Positions 1 through 5,273 are shown, numbered from the stretch's first letter. The stretch: DNA of 6,837 nt from an uncultured bacterium (GCA_905215945.1 CAJMRZ010000079.1:1-6837), one strand, 5' to 3'. Program-made: numbers and translations. Notes: a model not told the origin generated them from the letters alone.

Positions 1-120
1 TATGATACTTTAAGTGTCGCCGAGCTCGTCGCCAAGCCCGACGTTGACGGCGCCCTCGTGGGCGGCGCTTCGCTCAAGGCTGCCGACTTCGCCTCTATGG
101 TCGTCAAGGCAGGCGAGTAG
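1..120 (+). CDS. tpiA: Triosephosphate isomerase, C-terminal 39 residues (5' truncated by window edge)
   Basis: This is the tail of a gene that begins outside the window, read in frame 1 to a TAG at 118-120. The visible 39 residues contain the stretch [19 protein letters not shown]. It matches the C-terminal phosphate-gripping loop of triosephosphate isomerase, family pattern D-G-x-L-V-G-G-A-S-L, in which the paired glycines contact the substrate phosphate. The enzyme interconverts dihydroxyacetone phosphate and glyceraldehyde 3-phosphate in cytoplasmic glycolysis. The stop lies five bases before the gpmI start, so the two genes are almost certainly co-transcribed. The first four or five visible residues (YDTLS) do not resemble the usual segment before this loop and may be a small lineage-specific difference. 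The catalytic Lys, His and Glu lie upstream and cannot be checked. Confidence 0.9.
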   Translation, partial: YDTLSVAELVAKPDVDGALVGGASLKAADFASMVVKAGE

Positions 121-125
121 GACAT

Positions 126-1679
126 ATGGCACAACGTCATCTTCCTGCACTCCTGATTATCATGGACGGCTGCGGCCTGGCTCCGGCTGATGGCGAGAAC
201 GCCGTCGCCGCTGCCAAGACGCCCTTCCTTGATAGCCTGTACGAGAAGTACCCCCACACCACGCTCGGTGCTTCGGGCGAGGACGTGGGCCTTCCCGACG
301 GCCAGATGGGCAACTCCGAGGTGGGTCACCTCAACATCGGTGCCGGTCGCATCGTGTTCCAGGAGCTTTCGCGCATCAACAATGCCATCAAGGACGGCTC
401 CATCGCCAAGAACGAGGTTTTTGTCAAGGCTATGGACGATGTCAAGGCTGACGGCAAGACTCTCCACCTCATGGGCCTTATGAGCCCTGGCGGCGTTCAC
501 TCCCACATGAACCACGTCGAGGCTCTGGTCAAGATGGCTGCCGAGCATGGTGTCAAGACCGTTCGCGTCCACGCCTTCATGGATGGCCGCGACGTTGACC
601 CGCAGTCCGGTGCCGGTTACATGAGTGAGTTCTGCGCCTTCCTGGCCAAGATTTCCGAGGAGACCGGTTGCGACGCTCGCGTTGCCACCGTCTCGGGTCG
701 TTATTGGGCGATGGACCGCGACAACCGTTGGGAGCGCATCCAGCGCGCCTACGACGTCATGGTCAACGCGTCCGATGCTGATACCGACCCCGTTGCCGGT
801 ATCAAGGCCTACTACGAGAAGGACCCGCGCGGCGACGAGTTCGTCGAGCCCTTCGCTGCCCACAACGAGGGCATTCACGAGGGCGACGCGGCCATCTTCT
901 TCAACTTCCGTCCCGACCGTGCTCGTCAGATGACCCGCGTGTTCACGGACAAGGAGTTCGACGGCTTTGAGCGCGAGCAGATCAAGCTTTCGCACTTTGT
1001 GACGATGACCGAGTATGATCCGACGTTTGACGTCGAGGTCGCCTTCCCCAAGACGTTCCCCGAGAACGTCCTGGCCGACGTTATCGCCGCCAATGGCCTG
1101 AAGCAGCTGCACACTGCCGAGACCGAGAAGTACGCCCACGTGACGTTCTTCCTCAACGGTGGCATCGAGGAGCCCAAGGAGGGCGAGGAGCGCGTGCTCG
1201 TCGCTTCCCCCAAGGTCGCTACCTACGATCTGCAGCCCGAGATGAGCGCTCCCGAGGTTACCGAGAAGCTCGTCGCCGCCATCAACGAGGATCGCGCTGA
1301 TTTCTACATCGTGAACTTCGCGAACTGCGACATGGTTGGTCACACCGGTGTTTTCGACGCTGCCGTTAAGGCTGTCGAGGCTGTTGACGATGCCCTGTCC
1401 AAGGTTGTCCCGGCGATTCTCGCCAAGGGCGGCTTTGCGTTGATTACCGCCGACCACGGCAACGCCGATCACATGTTTGACGTTGCTTCCGACGGTTCCA
1501 AGCATCCGTTTACGGCGCACACCACCAACCGCGTGCCGTTCATCATCGTTGATGAGAAGGCACAGCTCACCGGTATCGAGGACGGTCGTCTTTCCGATAT
1601 CGCCCCGACTATGCTCACCATGGCTGGTCTGGAGCCTTCCGCCGAGATGACGGGCCGCGTGCTCGCCACCGAGGCCTAA
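126..1679 (+). CDS. gpmI: 2,3-bisphosphoglycerate-independent phosphoglycerate mutase (517 aa)
   Basis: This enzyme interconverts 3- and 2-phosphoglycerate in glycolysis without a bisphosphoglycerate cofactor, using two metal ions (usually Mn) and a phosphoserine intermediate. It belongs to the alkaline phosphatase superfamily. The full family pattern is visible. MDGCG carries metal ligand Asp14, and QMGNSEVGH carries the catalytic Ser64. The phosphotransferase insert contains GGVHSH (122-127) and GRD (153-155). FRPDRARQ (261-268) carries the substrate-binding arginines, and Lys335 is present. The remaining metal ligands are Asp402, His406, Asp443, His444 and His465, in NFANCDMVGHTG, TADHGNADH and AHTTNRVPF. 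The length of 517 is normal (about 510-515 in most bacteria) and nothing is missing. The start at 126 gives the expected short N-terminus before MDGCG. AGGCGAG at 111-117, inside the tpiA end, is a modest ribosome site eight bases away, so coupling to tpiA translation is likely. All lysine codons are AAG, fitting high expression. Confidence 0.98.
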   Translation: MAQRHLPALLIIMDGCGLAPADGENAVAAAKTPFLDSLYEKYPHTTLGASGEDVGLPDGQMGNSEVGHLNIGAGRIVFQELSRINNAIKDGSIAKNEVFVKAMDDVKADGKTLHLMGLMSPGGVHSHMNHVEALVKMAAEHGVKTVRVHAFMDGRDVDPQSGAGYMSEFCAFLAKISEETGCDARVATVSGRYWAMDRDNRWERIQRAYDVMVNASDADTDPVAGIKAYYEKDPRGDEFVEPFAAHNEGIHEGDAAIFFNFRPDRARQMTRVFTDKEFDGFEREQIKLSHFVTMTEYDPTFDVEVAFPKTFPENVLADVIAANGLKQLHTAETEKYAHVTFFLNGGIEEPKEGEERVLVASPKVATYDLQPEMSAPEVTEKLVAAINEDRADFYIVNFANCDMVGHTGVFDAAVKAVEAVDDALSKVVPAILAKGGFALITADHGNADHMFDVASDGSKHPFTAHTTNRVPFIIVDEKAQLTGIEDGRLSDIAPTMLTMAGLEPSAEMTGRVLATEA

Positions 1680-1704
1680 GAGAAAACAAATACCGTTTTC
1701 TAGC

Positions 1705-1739
1705 AAGGGGGTTGTCAACAATCGGACAACCCCCTTTTT
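1705..1739 (+). terminator. Rho-independent terminator after gpmI
   Basis: A perfect 12-bp stem pairs AAGGGGGTTGTC (1705-1716) with GACAACCCCCTT (1725-1736) around an 8-base loop. It is followed by a run of five T at 1735-1739. It begins 25 bases after the gpmI stop and should end the glycolytic transcript. A second, outer pair of arms, AAATACC (1688-1694) and GGTATTT (1740-1746), flanks the whole element. Confidence 0.93.
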
Positions 1740-1758
1740 GGTATTTCTGCCATTTCCG

Positions 1759-1793
1759 CCCCGTCCCCGAGTGGCAGGTAGGGGAGAACGGGG
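1759..1793 (+). repeat. GC-rich imperfect inverted repeat upstream of secG
   Basis: CCCCGT (1759-1764) pairs with ACGGGG (1788-1793), and CCCC (1765-1768) pairs with GGGG (1781-1784). The result is ten G/C-dominated pairs with a three-base asymmetric bulge (AGA, 1785-1787) and a 12-base loop. No T-run follows on either strand, so it does not look like a terminator. It lies between the gpmI terminator and the secG -10 element and occupies the place where a -35 would be. Whether it does anything is unknown. Confidence 0.5.
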
Positions 1794-1798
1794 GATTG

Positions 1799-1807
1799 TG
1801 GTACAGT
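1799..1807 (+). promoter_or_regulatory. Candidate extended -10 promoter for secG
   Basis: TG (1799-1800), one base, then TACAGT (1802-1807) forms an extended -10 of the TAnnnT type common in high-GC Gram-positives. No good -35 lies 16-18 bases upstream; that position falls in the G-rich arm of the hairpin at 1759-1793. Initiation would be near 1814, leaving a leader of about 30 bases before the secG ATG. Because the gpmI terminator lies upstream, secG needs a promoter here or readthrough. Confidence 0.45.
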
Positions 1808-1843
1808 ACTGGAGTTTGAACTGTTCTATTAAGGAGCTTATCT

Positions 1844-2098
1844 ATGGGTCCGTTCCAGATTCTTCTGTTTGTCGCTTGGGCTGTTTCTGCCGTGGCACTG
1901 ACGATTCTCGTCCTGATGCATTCCGGTAAGGGCACCGGCGTTTCGGATATGATTGCCAGCTCGCTGTATAACTCCAGCTCTGCCACGGGCGTCATGGAGC
2001 AGAACCTCGATCGCCTGACGGTAATTATGGCCGTTGTTTTTGCCGTGTGCGTCGTCCTGTGCATGTTCTTCTTCCCGCAGGGCATCGTGGGCTACTAA
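1844..2098 (+). CDS. secG: Preprotein translocase subunit SecG (84 aa)
   Basis: SecG is the small accessory subunit of the SecYEG channel in the cytoplasmic membrane and helps SecA drive protein export. The 84-residue product has the family layout. A first membrane helix covers about residues 5-25 and ends in LVLMHSGKGTG, the SecG hallmark (usually LLQSGKGAG). A short polar loop follows, then NLDRLTVIMAVVFAV leads into a second helix at about 58-77. The loop at 34-53 is serine/asparagine-rich instead of the more usual glycine-rich stretch. AAGGAG at 1831-1836, seven bases before the ATG, is a strong ribosome site. secG beside glycolytic genes is a familiar arrangement in Gram-positives, but here it is insulated by terminators on both sides and is probably transcribed alone. 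Confidence 0.93.
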   Translation: MGPFQILLFVAWAVSAVALTILVLMHSGKGTGVSDMIASSLYNSSSATGVMEQNLDRLTVIMAVVFAVCVVLCMFFFPQGIVGY

Positions 2099-2123
2099 GC
2101 ATCGGCGTATATACGTTTGCAAT

Positions 2124-2154
2124 GGGTCTCGCATGTGCGGGACCCTTTTTGTTT
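2124..2154 (+). terminator. Rho-independent terminator after secG
   Basis: GGGTCTCGC (2124-2132) pairs with GCGGGACCC (2137-2145) as nine pairs including one G-U, with an ATGT loop. The downstream run is TTTTTGTTT (2146-2154). It lies 25 bases past the secG stop and separates secG from the oppA unit. Confidence 0.9.
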
Positions 2155-2260
2155 ACATATTTGTAACAGAGTCAAAATATCCCCACATACTTCGCCCAAC
2201 TAAAGAAATTCTCGACCGTTAACCGGAATTAGCCCCAAATCGTGCATAAAATGCGCTACT

Positions 2261-2272
2261 GTATTGCAATAC
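2261..2272. promoter_or_regulatory. Perfect 12-bp palindrome, possible operator for oppA
   Basis: GTATTGCAATAC reads identically on both strands and covers the proposed -35 hexamer. Such a position suits repression by a dimeric DNA-binding protein, but I do not recognise the motif as the site of a named regulator. It could also be chance symmetry. A further inverted repeat follows immediately downstream. Confidence 0.4.
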
Positions 2273-2292
2273 GTTGGTCCGCTTTGTATAAC
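2264..2292 (+). promoter_or_regulatory. Candidate sigma-A-type promoter for oppA
   Basis: TTGCAA (2264-2269, four of six to TTGACA) and TATAAC (2287-2292, five of six to TATAAT) are separated by the ideal 17 bases. Initiation would be near 2299, giving a leader of about 90 bases before the oppA ATG. A secondary candidate -10, TAAAAT at 2247-2252, has no matching -35. This is the best-scoring pair I found by eye in the 234-base gap. It also coincides with two symmetric elements described separately. Confidence 0.5.
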
Positions 2293-2310
2293 CAGCCAAA
2301 ACGGCGGACC
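2276..2310. repeat. Inverted repeat flanking the oppA -10
   Basis: GGTCCGC (2276-2282) and GCGGACC (2304-2310) are exact reverse complements separated by 21 bases that contain the TATAAC candidate -10. They could be paired half-sites of an operator, or the stem of a hairpin if transcription starts further upstream. A smaller pair, AAACG (2299-2303) and CGTTT (2312-2316), overlaps the right arm. Confidence 0.4.
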
Positions 2311-2376
2311 GCGTTTGAATGGTTCGATTGGGCTGTCTTGACGTTGCCCGACCGAACTTACTTTGTCCTATCTCAT

Positions 2377-2383
2377 AAGGAGG
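2377..2383 (+). promoter_or_regulatory. Shine-Dalgarno site that fixes the oppA start
   Basis: AAGGAGG is a near-perfect ribosome-binding site five bases before the ATG at 2389. It decides the start: the reading frame stays open upstream to a GTG at 2242, but that codon has no ribosome site, and the extra 49 residues would bury the signal peptide inside the protein. Confidence 0.9.
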
Positions 2384-2388
2384 ATGGC

Positions 2389-4065
2389 ATGGCTGATTCT
2401 ATGTTCCACCAGCCCGTTATGGGTCGTCGCGCCTTTGTCGGCGGTACCCTTGCTGCGAGCTCCATGGCTTTTCTTGCCGCATGCGGCAAGAAGGGCGGCG
2501 ACGCTTCCGGTTCTGAGTCCGGTTCGACGCTGAACTTCTACATCAACAACCCGGTCTGCATCGACCCCTATAACGTCCAGGAGGACCAGGGCACTCAGGT
2601 CGAGTACCAGCTCTTTGATGCTCTGACCTCTTATGACGCCGAGAAGGGCGAGATCGTTCCGCTGGCTTGCGAGTCCTTTGAGGCCAACGACGACGCCACC
2701 GAGTTCACCTTCAAGATCAAGAAGGCCAAGTTCCACAACGGTGACGACGTTACCTCCAAGTCCTTCAAGCTCGGTTGGGAGCGTCTGGTCAACACCAAGT
2801 CGGCCATCGCTACCGAGTACGGCCCTTCCGAGGTCTCCTATCACCTTTCTATGGTCGAGGGCTATGACGACCTGCTTGCCGGTAACGCTACCGAGCTCAG
2901 CGGTGTTACTTGCCCCGACGATGAGACCCTCGTCGTCAAGCTGTCTTCCGCTTACGCCGACTTCCCCTTCGTCGCCTCTCACCCGGCTCTGGCCCCGGTT
3001 CCCGAGTGCGCCGAGTCCGATGTCAAGAGCTTCTACCTTGCGCCGGTCGGTAACGGCCCGTTCATGATGGACGGCAAGTGGGAGGATGGTCAGGAGATCA
3101 ACCTCAAGAAGTTCGACGATTACTATGGCGACAAGGCCAAGATCGATGGCATCCACTTCCAGGTCATCAAGGACATGGAGACTGCTTACAAGGAGTTCCA
3201 GGCCGGTAACCTCGATGTCTGCGACGTTCCCGTTGCTCAGATCGATGCCGCCAAGAAGGATCGCGGCGTGTCCAAGGACGGCTACACCATGGGTGACGGC
3301 GAGCGCATGCTGCTCGGCGCCGAGCCTTCCACGTACTATCTGACCTGCAACACCACGGCCGAGCCGTTCAACAACGCCGACCTGCGTAGGGGCATCTCCC
3401 TGGCCATCAACCGTGAGGCCATCTGCAAGACCATCTTCAAGGGTACCCGTACCCCTGCCGACGGCATTGTTCCTCCGGGCATCGATGGCTACAAGGAGGG
3501 CGCATGGGAGTTCTGCGCCTACGATGTCGACAAGGCTAACGAGTACCTCGACAAGGTTGCTCCCGCTGGCGCTAACGGGGATCGTGGCATTAGCGTGACC
3601 CTTTCCTACAACCAGGACGGCGGTCACAAGGAGATCATGGAGTCCATCATCGGTGACCTCGCCAAGGTTGGCGTTACCGCTGTCTCCGATACCCCTGAGT
3701 GGTCTGCCTTGCTCGAGCAGTACCAGAACTTTAACTATCAGTTCGGTCGTCTGGGTTGGATTGCCGACTACCCGATTATGGACAACTTCCTGTATCCGCT
3801 GTTCCACTCTGATTCCCTCGGTGGCGACAACCGCTCCGGTTACAACAACCCCGAGTTCGACGCCAAGGTCGACGAGGCTCGTACTATTGTTGACGACGAG
3901 GAGCGCGTCGCTAAGATGCAGGAGGCCGATGCAATGGTCGCTGCCGACTGCCCGGTCATCCCGGTGATGTTCTACACGCACACCATCGTCGGCTCCGATC
4001 GCATCAAGCACCTCTATGTCGATCCGCAGAAGCACGCCGAGCTGGGTACCGCTGAGCTCGCCTAA
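2389..4065 (+). CDS. oppA: Peptide ABC transporter substrate-binding lipoprotein, SBP_bac_5 family (558 aa)
   Basis: This is the extracytoplasmic receptor that captures peptides and delivers them to the OppB/OppC channel. The first 32 residues form a lipoprotein signal: MGRRAF at 11-16 resembles a twin-arginine motif, a hydrophobic stretch runs 17-30, and FLAAC ends in lipidated Cys32. A Gly/Ser linker follows (36-46). Family 5 binding-protein features then appear in order: LFDALTSYDAEKG (75-87), FTFKIKKAKFHNGDDVT (106-122), DLRRGISLAINREAI (331-345), and GRLGWIADYPIMDNFLYPLF (453-472). Asp460 sits where OppA-type proteins hold the ligand amino terminus. The C-terminal VIPVMFYTHTIV (523-534) is also typical. 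Length is close to E. coli OppA/DppA. The exact ligand cannot be read; peptides are most likely, with nickel or glycosides possible in this family. Nine cysteines besides Cys32 is a high number. Lysine codons are all AAG, suggesting strong expression. oppB follows after 156 bases. Confidence 0.93.
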   Translation: MADSMFHQPVMGRRAFVGGTLAASSMAFLAACGKKGGDASGSESGSTLNFYINNPVCIDPYNVQEDQGTQVEYQLFDALTSYDAEKGEIVPLACESFEANDDATEFTFKIKKAKFHNGDDVTSKSFKLGWERLVNTKSAIATEYGPSEVSYHLSMVEGYDDLLAGNATELSGVTCPDDETLVVKLSSAYADFPFVASHPALAPVPECAESDVKSFYLAPVGNGPFMMDGKWEDGQEINLKKFDDYYGDKAKIDGIHFQVIKDMETAYKEFQAGNLDVCDVPVAQIDAAKKDRGVSKDGYTMGDGERMLLGAEPSTYYLTCNTTAEPFNNADLRRGISLAINREAICKTIFKGTRTPADGIVPPGIDGYKEGAWEFCAYDVDKANEYLDKVAPAGANGDRGISVTLSYNQDGGHKEIMESIIGDLAKVGVTAVSDTPEWSALLEQYQNFNYQFGRLGWIADYPIMDNFLYPLFHSDSLGGDNRSGYNNPEFDAKVDEARTIVDDEERVAKMQEADAMVAADCPVIPVMFYTHTIVGSDRIKHLYVDPQKHAELGTAELA

Positions 4066-4125
4066 GAGTTTGCAGCTTCCGTGAGGGTCAAGTATTTACG
4101 TAGACCTCATGGGAAACATACAGTT

Positions 4126-4217
4126 CTCCCTAACCTGGGGTAAACTGGCTGATGGTAATTTTGGGATGCCGGTCTGGCGATCGGCATCCCATTTAGGTTA
4201 ATCCCTAGATAGGGGAG
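4126..4217 (+). promoter_or_regulatory. Structured oppA-oppB intergenic region (attenuator or RBS-masking candidate)
   Basis: The core is a 10-bp hairpin: TGGGATGCCG (4162-4171) pairs with CGGCATCCCA (4182-4191) around a 10-base loop. Only ATTTAGG follows, so it is at best a weak terminator. An outer segment, CTCCCTA (4126-4132), is complementary to TAGGGGAG (4210-4217, one bulged G), which is the oppB ribosome site. A competing local pairing, CCCT (4203-4206) with AGGG (4211-4214), uses the same bases. Partial termination or masking here would lower permease relative to binding protein, a common need in such operons. The functional reading is inference. Confidence 0.45.
4141..4146 (+). promoter_or_regulatory. 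Weak candidate -10 for an internal oppB promoter
   Basis: TAAACT fits the TAnnnT pattern and sits in a context (GGGGTAAACTGG) reminiscent of the secG -10 region, but no -35 is visible at 16-18 bases. TGG-TAATTT at 4153-4161 is an alternative extended -10. Either would start transcription upstream of, or inside, the hairpin at 4162-4191. Readthrough from oppA remains the simpler model. Confidence 0.2.
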
Positions 4218-4221
4218 TGGT

Positions 4222-5259
4222 ATGGGTAAGTACATCGTTAAACGTGTGCTTCAGTTCATCCCGGTATTTTTGGGCGTTACGCTGATTCTGTTCGCCCTTC
4301 AGAATATCGTGCCGGGAGATCCGATCAAGCTGATCGGTGGAGACAAGGCTCTGTCCCCCGAGGTGGAGCTTCAGCTTCGCGTCCGCTATCACCTGGTCCA
4401 GTCGGACGAGGACGGCAACGCGATCCTTGACGAGAACGGCGATCCCGTTCAAACGTCGCTCGTGGACCGTTACTTGTATTACATGAACGGCCTGCTTCAT
4501 GGCGATCTGGGCAATTCGTATCAGCGCAAGCTGCCGGTTACGGATATCTTTGCCCAGAAGTATCCGTATACGATCAAACTTGCCGCGTGCGCCATCGTGC
4601 TCGAGGCAATCATGGGTATCGGTGCGGGTATCATTTCGGCGGTAAAGCGTTATTCCTTCTGGGATATTTTGGTAACGCTCACCACGTCGATCCTCGTTGC
4701 GGTCCCGGCCTTCTGGCTCGGTATGTTGCTGCAGCTGTTCTTTGGCGTCATCCTCAAGGACGCCACGGGCGGTGCAATCTCCATGCCGATCTCGGGTGCC
4801 GGCGGTTCCAGCTCTCAGTATCAGGATTGGATGCACTATGTGCTTCCGACCATTACGCTGGCTTCGGTTTCGACCGCTTACGCCGCCCGCATTATGCGCT
4901 CGCAGCTGCTTGACGTCATGAACCAGGATTACATCCGTACGGCAAAGGCCAAGGGTCTCTCCAATCGCGCGATCATCGTCAAGCATGCGCTTAAGAATGC
5001 ACTCATCCCCGTCGTTACCTATATTGGTGTCGACTTTGGCGGCATGCTTTCGGGCGCCATCCTGACCGAGACGGTCTTTAACTGGCCCGGTATCGGCTAT
5101 GAGGTCTATCGCGCCATTAGCATGCGTGACTGGCCCATCGTTATGGGCGGCGTTACGCTCATCGTCGTCGTCGTCATGGTGATCAACCTGCTCGTCGACA
5201 TTAGCTATGCATTCCTCGACCCGCGCATCCGCCTTGGCGGTCCGTCGGATAAGGCCTAA
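4222..5259 (+). CDS. oppB: Peptide ABC transporter permease, OppB/DppB type (345 aa)
   Basis: This is one of the two membrane subunits that form the peptide channel. The N-terminus YIVKRVLQFIPVFLGVTLIL is the characteristic first helix of the OppB/DppB family, followed by NIVPGDP (28-34) and GLLHGDLGNSY (90-100). Further membrane segments lie at about 117-140, 148-178, 206-222, 258-285 and 305-331. The cytoplasmic EAA loop that docks onto the ATPase reads TAKAKGLSNRAIIVKHALKN (240-259), with conserved Gly245 and His255. The conserved NWPGIGYEVYRAI (287-299) and LDPRIR (332-337) are present. Residues about 61-80 form an acidic hydrophilic insert (DEDGNAILDENGDP) that I do not recall in E. coli OppB. 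AGGGGAG (4211-4217), four bases before the ATG, is the ribosome site. Codon use is less strict than in oppA: AAA lysine codons appear at residues 7 and 119. oppC starts 14 bases after the stop. Confidence 0.93.
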   Translation: MGKYIVKRVLQFIPVFLGVTLILFALQNIVPGDPIKLIGGDKALSPEVELQLRVRYHLVQSDEDGNAILDENGDPVQTSLVDRYLYYMNGLLHGDLGNSYQRKLPVTDIFAQKYPYTIKLAACAIVLEAIMGIGAGIISAVKRYSFWDILVTLTTSILVAVPAFWLGMLLQLFFGVILKDATGGAISMPISGAGGSSSQYQDWMHYVLPTITLASVSTAYAARIMRSQLLDVMNQDYIRTAKAKGLSNRAIIVKHALKNALIPVVTYIGVDFGGMLSGAILTETVFNWPGIGYEVYRAISMRDWPIVMGGVTLIVVVVMVINLLVDISYAFLDPRIRLGGPSDKA

Positions 5260-5273
5260 GGGAGGTACGTCTC

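Noticed and set aside
1773..1801. Possible G-quadruplex from clustered G-runs before secG.
   Set aside because: Only two runs of four or more G are present; the other runs are GG, so pairing with the C-rich arm is more likely.
1615..2085. A 156-codon minus-strand open frame across the gpmI end, the intergenic gap and secG.
   Set aside because: It runs antisense through a strong terminator and a clear secG, and its translation shows no domain or consistent composition.
2122..2166. A 14-codon ATG-initiated frame across the secG terminator as a leader peptide.
   Set aside because: No ribosome site, and it reads through a strong hairpin and T-run.
2338..2364. TTGACG (2338-2343) as an alternative oppA -35.
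   Set aside because: No acceptable -10 lies 16-18 bases downstream; the nearest TAnnnT (2359-2364) is 15 bases away and poor, and initiation would fall almost on the ribosome site.
2368..4035. A 555-codon open frame on the minus strand that almost exactly mirrors oppA.
   Set aside because: Strong codon bias in oppA removes minus-strand stops in that frame. The translation is low-complexity (Val/Leu/Gly/Asp-rich) with no recognisable domain, and oppA itself is unmistakable.
4081..4110. Bulged stem in the oppA 3' region (GTGAGG-G-TC with GACCTCAT).
   Set aside because: Eight pairs with a bulge, a wobble and a 13-base AT-rich loop, followed by GGGAAAC rather than a T-run; not convincing as a terminator.
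4405..4444. EF-hand-like calcium loop in the OppB insert (DEDGN...).
   Set aside because: Asp/Asn occupy positions 1, 3 and 5, but position 12 is Gly rather than Glu/Asp, so the loop does not fit.
4198..4986. A 262-codon minus-strand open frame opposite oppB (similar cases opposite oppC and oppD).
   Set aside because: Arg/His/Asp-rich translation typical of antisense frames of biased genes; oppB is well supported on the plus strand.
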